Below, in pieces: positions 26,827-34,405 of a DNA stretch of 64,000 bases. Source of the stretch: Marinobacter sp. 1-4A. GTDB taxonomy: Bacteria; Pseudomonadota; Gammaproteobacteria; Pseudomonadales; Oleiphilaceae. The notes under the pieces are model-generated. The model was not told the origin of the DNA, did no database searches, and worked only from the letters and a program-made list of their open reading frames with translations. A program made the position numbers and the translations under genes. Every line of letters begins with the position of its first letter. Position 1 is the first letter of the stretch. The stretch covers positions 496,001 to 560,000 of the forward strand of contig NZ_VCGY01000001.1 in the NCBI RefSeq assembly GCF_016597725.1. Direction: 5' to 3'.

Positions 26827-27846
26827 ACGCTGCGCCCATACTTGCGCCCAAATGTCTCCCTTGCGGGGCGCGATTGCCGTTTCAAAGTAATGTTTGAGAC
26901 GGCGGCGGTCCTCTGGATGGTCTTTTAGGGCTGAGCCAACGATGTGATGCATCAGTTGTTCAATGGTCATTCTGCCATCGCAGTAATACCAGGCGTTCAG
27001 GCTCGCTGCATGGGCTACTGATACAGCCTCGGCGGTGGAAAGCGCAGCACCTGCTAAACGGTCAGTGCTTCGGCCATCCATAGTCTGGCCGTTGCGCAAC
27101 TCGTGAAACATGGTTACCAGAACCTCTATCACGGCCTCGTCCAGATCCACATTAATGCCTGCACGTTTGTTCGTTTTGTTCACTTCCCTTAGAACCACGC
27201 CTATCTCGTCCGGCAAATTCTTAATCGGCCGAATTTCTTCGAAGTCCAAACGTCGCTTCAGGGCGGCACTCATCTCGTTAACACCTGCGTCCACGCTGTT
27301 GGAAGTGGCAACCAGATTAAACCCCTCCCGGGCCAATACTACGCCATCGTCGTCAGGTGCCATACGTTCCTGAGGCAGAATACGGGGCAGTTCAGACATG
27401 GGAACAACACCCTCAATCACGTGATCCAACGCACTGTCGCGCATGGTTACCAAACCAGAATCCAGCGCCCGCCAACGCAACCTTCCCACCGGCGGTTGGC
27501 TCGAAATCGCATTGCGGATATCGGAGTCCACCGCATCGTTGCTGTGCAACGTGGAAAGCACAACGTGGCCAGTCTGGGATGCGCGGATCGCTTCCAAAGC
27601 GGTTTCTTTGTCACGAATTTCGCCGACCATAATGATATCGGGGTCCTGACGCACAAACGCTCGCATGGCATCCGCAAAGTTAAACCCGATATCACTTCGT
27701 ACTGGTGTTTGCTGCACATTATCGATGGAATATTCGATCGGATCTTCTACTGTAATAACCTTACGGCGGCCATCGTCTGCAAGCGTCTGCAGCCCGGCAT
27801 AAAGCGTAGTGGACTTGCCCGAACCAGTAGGCCCAACAACCAGCAC
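26812..27846 (-). pseudogene. Chimeric frame: GspE-type ATPase core fused to C-terminal half of a MoxR-type ATPase
   Basis: The open frame begins at GTG 27846, and its coding sense extends back to 27858, where a stop blocks it. Residues 5-13 are Walker [10 protein letters not shown] of a GspE/PilB ATPase, then ITVEDPIEY (Asp box) and [12 protein letters not shown] (Walker B). After LSTLHSNDA (about 27531) it jumps to the very end of a GspE protein ([26 protein letters not shown]), skipping the zinc-finger region. At about 27345 it passes in frame into a MoxR-like ATPase C-terminal half ([21 protein letters not shown] onward), with no N-terminal half or Walker A of that protein. These are likely deletion junctions. 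The N2 domain normally before Walker A is missing too. Non-functional remnant or, less likely, an assembly collapse. Confidence 0.7.
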
Positions 27847-28748
27847 TCTATGGTGTGGTTAGGACTCATGCGCTCCAGCTGATCCGTGCGCGCATCCGGG
27901 TCATCGGTAACAAACGTCACTGTGTCATTTGTCTGTGCCACAGGAATGATTCGGGACAAATCCAGAAAGGTGCGCGAGAAGCGACGAAATAACTCATCTT
28001 TCAAGGTAGGCAACAGCTCATCAGCGTCAGCAAAGACCATTCCACGCTGTTGCGCCAGTGAACGATAGAGCTCGATTTCTTCAATGTTTAGGCTACGGCG
28101 TAAAACATCCAACACGCGGCAATTTTCTAGCGCCGCCTCGGCTTTGGCTTTAGCCAGAGCATGTTCATCTATCATGCCCAAATCGATCAGGATTTGCTCC
28201 GAGTTGCGATTAAAGTCCACCCAGCCCAAAGTGCGCACCCGTTCGAGTTTATCGGCACGCTTCACATACATCGCCATGCTCGGCACAGGTCCGGCCTTGC
28301 CTTCTAGGCAAATCAAACTGCCGCCTTCACAAAGATAGTGTTTCAACGTATCGCGGTCAGCCATAAAAGTCGTGCACAACACAACGTCACACGGCTGATC
28401 GAGTTCCAACTGGCTTTCGGCCGATTGCGCCAGAACATCTACATTATTTACCCCCAACCGGAAAAACCGCTCTCTTGCCGCCTCCGCAACATTCGGGTTT
28501 TTCTCGATATAGATAACTCGTTGGGCCAGTTGAGACAACACGGCAGCAAGGTAGCCAGAGCCGCCTCCCACATGCATCACAACATCCGCTGGCGTAATCT
28601 CGGGCATGATTGACAGGATGTGGGCAACGGTTTCTTCGCGGGGGATAGAGTGTCCGGTTATCGAGGGGATCAGATCCGAGCCGGTCACATAATCATTGCG
28701 GGATACAGCAAGAAGGGCCTCGCGGCCCCTTGAGTAAACTTTCTTCAT
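27747..28748 (-). pseudogene. Protein-isoaspartate methyltransferase-like domain fused to GspE/MshE N-domain, frameshifted
   Basis: A frame of 333 residues from ATG 28748. Residues 1-180 look like a PCMT-type SAM methyltransferase: REETVAHILSIMPEI, SAM loop VVMHVGGGSGYLAAV (GGGSGY 61-66), acidic YIEKNP and the closing VPSMAMYVKRADKLERV. Residues 185-295 look like the MshEN/T2SSE N-domain (ILIDLGMIDEHALAKA; LAQQRGMVFADADELLP). From about residue 300 the frame is nonsense; the ATPase core continues in another frame (27858 onward). About 150 residues of a normal GspE are missing at this point. Upstream neighbours are DUF2802 and cheW genes. It was probably once a fused methyltransferase-ATPase; that fusion is itself unusual. 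Confidence 0.65.
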
Positions 28749-28774
28749 TCATTAACGTCCATAGCAGCGTAATA

Positions 28775-29167
28775 TTAGGCCGCCTGACGTTTTTTCAGCG
28801 CTGATACCAGCTCGGCCTCGGGACGGGATATTCCACACGTATTCATAAGATCGTCTATATCTGCGCCAAGATCAACCAGCCGCGAGGCTTCATCGTAAGA
28901 AATACGCAAAGGGTCATTCTGGCGCATCTCGTCTAGTGTTGTGCGCAGCTCGTGCAGTTGCCGTTCGCAAACCACAAGCCGCTGGCCTACGCCCATACTG
29001 CCGCTGGCTGTTGCATGCAACTCCCTGCCAAGGGTATCGCATCGATCCTTGAGCATGGCTTTCAGTTGTCTGTTCTGGCGCCCGAGCACAATGCCGTGTG
29101 CAAAGACCAACGAGATCGCTGCGGCAGTCAGTACCCAGGGAAGGTAGGAAGGAATTTCAGTAAACAT
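28775..29167 (-). CDS. DUF2802 protein
   Basis: 130 residues. One N-terminal membrane helix (LPWVLTAAAISLVFAHGIVLG) is followed by a coiled-coil-prone stretch and a C-terminal helix-turn-helix-like segment (RISYDEASRLVDLGADIDDL, then GISRPEAELVSAL). DUF2802 genes lie at the end of the chemotaxis operon next to cheW in Pseudomonas and relatives. The function is unknown. It may be cotranscribed with the cheW gene 67 bases upstream. Confidence 0.82.
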   Translation of the reverse strand: MFTEIPSYLPWVLTAAAISLVFAHGIVLGRQNRQLKAMLKDRCDTLGRELHATASGSMGVGQRLVVCERQLHELRTTLDEMRQNDPLRISYDEASRLVDLGADIDDLMNTCGISRPEAELVSALKKRQAA

Positions 29168-29234
29168 AATGGACGTCTCCGGTTATTTGCCACGGGAGGC
29201 GTCCATCATCAGGCTTGGCCGGTATGGCTCCGGT

Positions 29235-29723
29235 CTACAGCCCTGCGATTTCAGCCCACTCGTGGTCTGTCAGCATTTTGTCGAACTCGACCAATATGAT
29301 CAGTTCACCATCCTTGTTGCACACACCTTGGATAAACCTGGCGCTTTCTTCGTTGCCCACATTGGGCGCAGTTTCAATCTCGCTGGCCTTGAGGTACACG
29401 ACCTCGGCCACGGAATCCACCAGAATTCCCATCACCTGGTCGGCGGATTCCATCACGACAATTCGGGTGGCATCTGTAATATCAGCATCTGCCAATCCGA
29501 ACCTGCGGCGGGTATCGATAACCGTCACCACATTGCCACGCAAATTGATAATACCGAGAACGTAATCCGGAGCCCCCGGTACGGGTGCAATCTCCGTGTA
29601 CCTCAGTACTTCCTGAATCTGCATAACGTTCAGACCATAAGTCTCGTTATCCAGCCGGAAGGTCACATACTGCAAGACCTGATCATCATGGGCCTGATTT
29701 TGCTGTCCGCTTGGGGCTGCCAT
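29235..29723 (-). CDS. cheW: Chemotaxis coupling protein CheW
   Basis: 162 residues. A single CheW SH3-like domain is seen: YVTFRLDNETYGLNVMQIQE, then VLGIINLRGNVVTVIDTRRR and DKMLTDHEW near the end. CheW couples chemoreceptors to CheA in the polar array. A GGAGAT ribosome site precedes the ATG. A terminator-like structure (29769-29834) separates it from parP, so it may have its own promoter. Confidence 0.94.
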   Translation of the reverse strand: MAAPSGQQNQAHDDQVLQYVTFRLDNETYGLNVMQIQEVLRYTEIAPVPGAPDYVLGIINLRGNVVTVIDTRRRFGLADADITDATRIVVMESADQVMGILVDSVAEVVYLKASEIETAPNVGNEESARFIQGVCNKDGELIILVEFDKMLTDHEWAEIAGL

Positions 29724-29768
29724 AGCCTGTATCTCCTATTCGGCTGCCCGGCGGGCAACCTGATCGTC

Positions 29769-29834
29769 AAAAAAACATCATCAGTGCCCAATACTATAGT
29801 TAAGGGCACAAACCGTGCCAGTACAGCACGGTTT
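29769..29834 (-). terminator. Double hairpin plus T-run after parP
   Basis: On the minus strand, the perfect pair AAACCGTGC/GCACGGTTT (29810-29834) comes first, then GTGCCC/GGGCAC (29784-29809) with a near-palindromic centre, and after eight bases seven T (29769-29775). It lies 24 bases after the parP stop and 46 bases before cheW. The separation of stem and T-run is larger than usual, so termination may be partial. Confidence 0.5.
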
Positions 29835-29857
29835 CATTGCGTAACCGGGCCAGCCGG

Positions 29858-30637
29858 TCAGTTCAAATCTAGATGATGCTCCCGTTCTGCACGCACTAGC
29901 AAATCCGCCATGGTGCGCACATCAACCAGAGCACACATTTGCTCAATCACTGTTCCCGCCAACCAGGGCCGCTTGCTGCGAGCCGTGCGCCAGCGCACAT
30001 CGTCTGGGCTTAGGGTGAACGACTGGGCTACGTCATCACAGGCTAGCCCCCATTCGCTGTTATCCAAGCGAATAACAAACCGGTAGTTGTCGCGAGCATT
30101 GGTTGGCACTCTTCCAGACATTATCCATTCAGCGGTATCTACAACCCTCAGGTTCCGTTCAGAGCCTACACGGATACCCATGTACCATCGGGGACTACCG
30201 GGAATGGGCCGAATATCTTCTTCAATCCGGTGAATAGCGCCCAACAACACCAGAGGAACCGCAAGTTGTAAACCGGCGACGGTAAAAATCAAACACTCAA
30301 ACGGCCGCTCTGACCACTCCGGGCGCAGTGCAGGCTCATCTCGCGCGGGCTCAGGCGTCAGCTTCGGCGTGGACGTCGCTACAGCAACGGACTCTGGAAC
30401 CTGCACGGGTTGTGGTGCAACCTTTACCAGAGGCGCGGGCTCGGGTTTAGGCGCCATCACCGGCTTGGGTGCAATTACCGGCTTGGGTGCAGCCACGGGT
30501 TTTCGAGCTGGAGCCGGTTTGGGTTCTTCAAGCTCCTCACGCAAAGCCGTGTCCGTTGCCGTGTGTAGCAATTCGTCCAGATAACTGGCAATGGCCGTGG
30601 TCGGGTCTGCCAGCTTTGTCAATTTTTCGTCAGCCAT
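29858..30637 (-). CDS. parP: ParP-type CheW-like array localisation protein
   Basis: 259 residues. The N-terminal 110 residues are a Pro/Lys/Ala-rich linker with several APKPV-type repeats. The C-terminal half is a CheW-like (AIF) domain (FECLIFTVAGLQLAVPLVLLG; WYMGIRVGSERNLRVVDTAEW). In Vibrio, ParP ties the chemoreceptor array and CheA to ParC at the pole. It lies directly downstream of parC, overlapping by eight bases, with GGAG before its ATG. The Pseudomonas homologue PA1463 has the same context as I recall. Confidence 0.85.
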   Translation of the reverse strand: MADEKLTKLADPTTAIASYLDELLHTATDTALREELEEPKPAPARKPVAAPKPVIAPKPVMAPKPEPAPLVKVAPQPVQVPESVAVATSTPKLTPEPARDEPALRPEWSERPFECLIFTVAGLQLAVPLVLLGAIHRIEEDIRPIPGSPRWYMGIRVGSERNLRVVDTAEWIMSGRVPTNARDNYRFVIRLDNSEWGLACDDVAQSFTLSPDDVRWRTARSKRPWLAGTVIEQMCALVDVRTMADLLVRAEREHHLDLN

Positions 30638-31427
30638 GCTGACGCTCCTTCATCGCACCTGTTCTTGCCAACAAATCATCCAACAGGTGCCGGTACGCCC
30701 GAACACCGTGGGTTTGCGCATCCAGCTGAGAGGGAATAATTCCGGCCTGACTGGCGTCACGAAATTTCGTATCCACCGGCACCGCAAACTTCCACAGATT
30801 GTCCTGATAGGTTTTACGAAGCTGATTTAGGCTCTTCACCGAAGCCTGAGTGCGCCGGTCAAACATGGTGGGCACGATGGTGTAAGGCAACGGGTTCTTC
30901 TGGGAACGCATGATCATCTGCAGGGTGTGCAGCATGCGTTCAAGCCCTTTGATGGCGAGGAACTCGGTTTGCACCGGAATAACAAGATGCTGTGCCGCTG
31001 CCAAGGCATTGACCATCAGAACACCCAGCGAGGGCGTGTTATCAAGAAGAACGTAATCAAAATCGTCCCAGAGCTGAGTAAGTGCCCGGGAGATAATCAG
31101 GCCCATGCCTTCAACGCCAACCATTCGACGCTCCAAGGTTGCGAGCGCCGTGCTCGCTGGCAACAGGGCTAGCCCGGGAGAGCCGGTGTCTGTAATAAGC
31201 TGAGCAGGAAGCCCCTCTGGTACCTTGCCCTGATGCTGAAACAGATCAAAAACACTGTGTGCGAGTGTGTCTGGGTCATACCCAAACCAACTGGTTAGAG
31301 AGCCATGAGGATCAAGATCAACCACCAGAACGCGTTTGCCACGCTCCGCCAGCAGGCCACCCAAAGTGACCACAGAGGTGGTTTTACCCACTCCACCTTT
31401 CTGATTGGCTACTGCCCAGATTCGCAC
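30630..31427 (-). CDS. parC: ParC, ParA-like ATPase for polar positioning of chemotaxis arrays
   Basis: 265 residues from GTG 31427, eight bases after GGAG; a longer frame to 31481 has no homology and would overlap the sigma-28 promoter. Walker A is of the deviant ParA type (ANQKGGVGKTTSVVTLGGLL), then VLVVDLDPHGSLTSWFG and YVLLDNTPSLGVLMVNAL. ParC recruits chemotaxis arrays to the old and new pole. It is the first gene of parC-parP, which a strong FliA promoter appears to drive. Confidence 0.88.
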   Translation of the reverse strand: MRIWAVANQKGGVGKTTSVVTLGGLLAERGKRVLVVDLDPHGSLTSWFGYDPDTLAHSVFDLFQHQGKVPEGLPAQLITDTGSPGLALLPASTALATLERRMVGVEGMGLIISRALTQLWDDFDYVLLDNTPSLGVLMVNALAAAQHLVIPVQTEFLAIKGLERMLHTLQMIMRSQKNPLPYTIVPTMFDRRTQASVKSLNQLRKTYQDNLWKFAVPVDTKFRDASQAGIIPSQLDAQTHGVRAYRHLLDDLLARTGAMKERQHG

Positions 31428-31484
31428 GCTTTTACTCCAGAAACTACGTTGTTGCGACGCACTAAAATCACCTTGTATCAAGAT

Positions 31485-31511
31485 TTATCGGCCAGTTCCC
31501 ACGCAACTTGA
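31485..31511 (-). promoter_or_regulatory. Sigma-28 (FliA) promoter for parC-parP
   Basis: Read on the minus strand: TCAAGTTG, 11 bases, GCCGATAA. The -10 is identical to the flagellar sigma-28 consensus and the -35 differs little. The expected transcription start lies about 50 bases before the parC GTG. It falls downstream of motD, so parC-parP can be expressed apart from the motCD genes. Confidence 0.8.
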
Positions 31512-31604
31512 ACGCGTTACGAACCGGCAGCCTGTTGCCGCTTGAATGAATATTGATGGAGTAATACAGAAACCGTGCCAGACATTACAATGCGGTTAAA
31601 CACC

Positions 31605-32387
31605 TTAGCGCATAACGCCGCGGATGCTGGCCTCACGGGAGATCAAGAGCACCACACGCCGGTTGCGACGTCGCCCTTCTTCTGTGTCGTTGCGGGCCAG
31701 AGGCTGGTGCTCGCCATAACCGACCGCTGCTAGGCGTTCAGGCTCAATACCTTCCATATCCAACATACGTACAACGGCAGCCGCCCGGGCTGCTGACAAC
31801 TCCCAGTTGGACGGAAAACGCTGAGTGCGAATGGGCTGGTTATCGGTGAAGCCTTCAACCTTTACTGCGTTGTCCCGGTTTCTGAGAACCCGCGCCACCT
31901 TATCCATCACCTCAAACGCGTCATAATGTGGTTCGGCATTGCCACTGCCAAAAAGAAGGCTGTCTGGTAGGTTGAGTGACAGCCAACGGTCATTGGTTTC
32001 AAGCGTAACCACACCGCGATCAATGAGCTCGTCAAACTCCATGGCCAATTGGTTTGCCATAGTGCGTAAAGCCTCAGTCCGTGCCTGCGATTCTTGCTCG
32101 GGATTTCTTGGCGCCTCGGTTACCTCAGGAGGAATAACGTCCTCCGTGGCAGTGACCTCCGGGCGCGGAGGTTGGTCACCGATTTCGATGGGTTGAAAGG
32201 ATCGCTGGGGCGCGTTAAAAACGCCGGTAAGGGTCTCGGAAAGTACCTTGTACTTACCTTCATTTACCGAAGAGACAGAGTACATCACCACAAAAAAAGC
32301 AAACAATAGAGTTATGAAATCCGCATAGGAAATCAACCAACGCTCTTTGTTGTGCAAATCGTCCTGTGGTTGCCTGCGACGCCGCAT
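31605..32387 (-). CDS. motD: Flagellar stator protein MotD (MotB family)
   Basis: 260 residues. One membrane helix carries the proton-binding Asp (LISYADFITLLFAFFVVMYS, about residues 19-38). After a linker, an OmpA-like peptidoglycan-binding domain contains VEGFTDNQPIRTQRFPSNWE and LSAARAAAVVRML. MotD pairs with MotC as a proton stator anchored to the cell wall. It lies directly after motC. Confidence 0.93.
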   Translation of the reverse strand: MRRRRQPQDDLHNKERWLISYADFITLLFAFFVVMYSVSSVNEGKYKVLSETLTGVFNAPQRSFQPIEIGDQPPRPEVTATEDVIPPEVTEAPRNPEQESQARTEALRTMANQLAMEFDELIDRGVVTLETNDRWLSLNLPDSLLFGSGNAEPHYDAFEVMDKVARVLRNRDNAVKVEGFTDNQPIRTQRFPSNWELSAARAAAVVRMLDMEGIEPERLAAVGYGEHQPLARNDTEEGRRRNRRVVLLISREASIRGVMR

Positions 32388-32405
32388 AATAAGAACCGGG
32401 TTTGC

Positions 32406-33146
32406 CTACTGCAGGAAGCCCCGCAGCCGCAATTCAATGGATTTAGGGTTCTCGCCCTCCGCGATGGCGATTAGACCATCGATCATCATATCTTCGTATC
32501 GTGAGCGCTCTTTCACCAATCCGCGCAATTTATTGGCAACCGGAAAAAACAGCAGGTTTGCCAAGGCCACACCGTAGATAGTTGCTACAAACGCCGTCGC
32601 GATTCCGCTGCCGAGGGACTCCGGGTTTTCAAGATTGGTCATTACCTGGATCAGCCCCATGACCGCGCCAATAATGCCAATTGTGGGTGAATACCCACCC
32701 ATAGCCTCAAACACCCGCGCCGCCTCCAGGTTGTGCTGCTCCCGACAATCCAAATCAATTTCCATAATGCTGCGGATGGTTTCTGTTTCGGCCCCATCCA
32801 CCAGCAGCTGAAGACCTTTGCGCGCAAAATTTTCCGGTTCGTTTTCCGCCAGCCCCTCAAGCCCCAACAAGCCCTGCTTGCGGGCCTTTACGCTCCAGTC
32901 GATCACCTTGCCAATGCCATCTTCAATACTGATATACGGCGGAACAAACACCCAACGAACCTGAGCAAAGGCCCGCTTTAATACCGGCCAAGAGGTTTGA
33001 AGAATCGTTGCAGCCAAGGTGCCACCAATTACGATAATCGCAGCAGGGCCATTAAACAGTGAGCTCAGTGCGCCGCCTTCAAGCAAATTACCGCCAAGGA
33101 TGGCGGCAAATGCCAGAACCACTCCGAGCAGGCTTAGGACATCCAT
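32406..33146 (-). CDS. motC: Flagellar motor stator protein MotC (MotA family)
   Basis: 246 residues from ATG 33146, which overlaps the cheB stop (TAATG) and follows GAGG. The MotA/TolQ/ExbB fold is shown by four hydrophobic segments (SLLGVVLAFAAILGGNLLEGG; TIGIIGAVMGLIQVMTNL; ATAFVATIYGVALANLLFF). The conserved cytoplasmic loop with charged residues interacts with FliG. Pseudomonas-type bacteria often have a second stator pair MotAB elsewhere. Confidence 0.93.
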   Translation of the reverse strand: MDVLSLLGVVLAFAAILGGNLLEGGALSSLFNGPAAIIVIGGTLAATILQTSWPVLKRAFAQVRWVFVPPYISIEDGIGKVIDWSVKARKQGLLGLEGLAENEPENFARKGLQLLVDGAETETIRSIMEIDLDCREQHNLEAARVFEAMGGYSPTIGIIGAVMGLIQVMTNLENPESLGSGIATAFVATIYGVALANLLFFPVANKLRGLVKERSRYEDMMIDGLIAIAEGENPKSIELRLRGFLQ

Positions 33147-34294
33147 TAACAAACGCCCTCAATCAGTCGGGGGCCAACTTCGTCTAACGACAACACTTCA
33201 TCACTTAGGCCAGCTTTGGCAACGGCCATAGGCATGCCATAAATGACCGACGACTTTTCATCTTGCGACCAGATAGGCGAACCGCTTTGTTTCATCATTC
33301 GACAGCCCTCACGGCCATCGGAGCCCATGCCGGTAAGAATCACACCAAGGGTTTTGCCAGGATAAGCCCGAGCGAGAGAGCCGAAGGTAACGTCAACACA
33401 CGGTCGGTAATTGAGCCTCTCGTCTCCGGGCAAAATCCGGACTCTGGGCTGGCCACTGCGGTTTTCGATCATCATCTGTTTGCCGCCGGGCGCAAGCAAC
33501 GCCAAACCCGGGCGCAGACTATCGCCGTCTTCCGCTTGCCGGACTTCTATCTTGCAAAGTTTATTCAGGCGTTCGGCAAACGCTGGCGTAAAGCTCGCAG
33601 GCATGTGCTGAACCAGCACAATCGGCGAGGGAAAGTTAGCAGGTAACACACTCAGCACACGTTGGAGCGCCACTGGTCCACCAGTAGAGGTGCCAATCGC
33701 TACAACGGCATAGTGCCGTGCGGGGCCTTTTCGCGTAGGCCGTTTGGGGGGCTCTTCCGGAAGTGATTGCGCAGACTGACGACCAGATGCCAAAGGGCGG
33801 CCCGCCGTGGAAGGCTTAGCCAAGGGTGCACGCGCAGATGGCGAAGCAGGCCTTGGGGATGCCGGTGGTGCGGGAGGCTGCGACCGACCGGACGGACGGC
33901 TGCGGGCAACATCCAGCACGCGATCAATCAGGATTTTTTGCAGCTGGCTGCCGTCTCTGGCAATTTCCTCGAAGTTTTTCGGCAGAAAATCAACGGCCCC
34001 GGCTTCCAGCGCATCCAGTGTTATTCTGGCGCCTTCGTAAGTGAGCGACGAAAACATCAGCACGGGAGTCGGATGCTTTTGCATAATTTCCCGCACAGCC
34101 GAAATGCCGTCCATAATCGGCATTTCGTAGTCCATGGTGATAACATCCGGGCGCAGGGATGCCGCCAGCTCAACGCCTTCCCGGCCGTTAGCCGCCACAC
34201 CCACAACGCGGATCTGCCCCGACGAGGTCAGTATCTCTGTCAGCCGTTTGCGGAAGAACCCTGAGTCGTCAACGACCAGGACAGAAACCGTCAT
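33146..34294 (-). CDS. cheB: Chemotaxis methylesterase/deamidase CheB
   Basis: 382 residues. The receiver domain has the phosphorylation site D55 in ITMDYEMP. A Pro/Ser/Arg-rich linker (about residues 140-190) joins the C-terminal esterase with IGTSTGGP, LVQHMPASFTPAF and ILTGMGSDGREG. It demethylates and deamidates chemoreceptors when phosphorylated by CheA. AGGAGAA precedes the ATG. CheB lies after cheA with a 111-base gap that holds a short tandem repeat. No CheR is present in this window. Confidence 0.95.
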   Translation of the reverse strand: MTVSVLVVDDSGFFRKRLTEILTSSGQIRVVGVAANGREGVELAASLRPDVITMDYEMPIMDGISAVREIMQKHPTPVLMFSSLTYEGARITLDALEAGAVDFLPKNFEEIARDGSQLQKILIDRVLDVARSRPSGRSQPPAPPASPRPASPSARAPLAKPSTAGRPLASGRQSAQSLPEEPPKRPTRKGPARHYAVVAIGTSTGGPVALQRVLSVLPANFPSPIVLVQHMPASFTPAFAERLNKLCKIEVRQAEDGDSLRPGLALLAPGGKQMMIENRSGQPRVRILPGDERLNYRPCVDVTFGSLARAYPGKTLGVILTGMGSDGREGCRMMKQSGSPIWSQDEKSSVIYGMPMAVAKAGLSDEVLSLDEVGPRLIEGVC

Positions 34295-34336
34295 CCAATT
34301 CTCCTACCTGTGTGCCGTGTGCTTTGTTCCATAGAG

Positions 34337-34384
34337 CCTTCAGCCTGTCGGTGGAAAGCGCCTTCAGCCAGTCGGTGGAAAGCG
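34337..34384. repeat. 24-bp tandem duplication between cheA and cheB
   Basis: Two adjacent 24-base units beginning CCTTCAGCC and ending GGAAAGCG differ at one base (T/A at the tenth position). The repeat fills most of the non-coding gap between the two genes. Confidence 0.8.
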
Positions 34385-34405
34385 CCGGCAGTCAACAAAG
34401 CATCA

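Noticed and set aside
29731..29757. Sigma-28-like match TCAGGTTG-N11-GCCGAATA before cheW
   Set aside because: The implied start site falls on the ribosome-binding site, leaving almost no leader, and the -10 differs from consensus.
31550..31575. TGGCACG box (sigma-54-like) between motD and parC
   Set aside because: There is no GC at the required 10-base distance; the nearby sigma-28 site explains the operon better.
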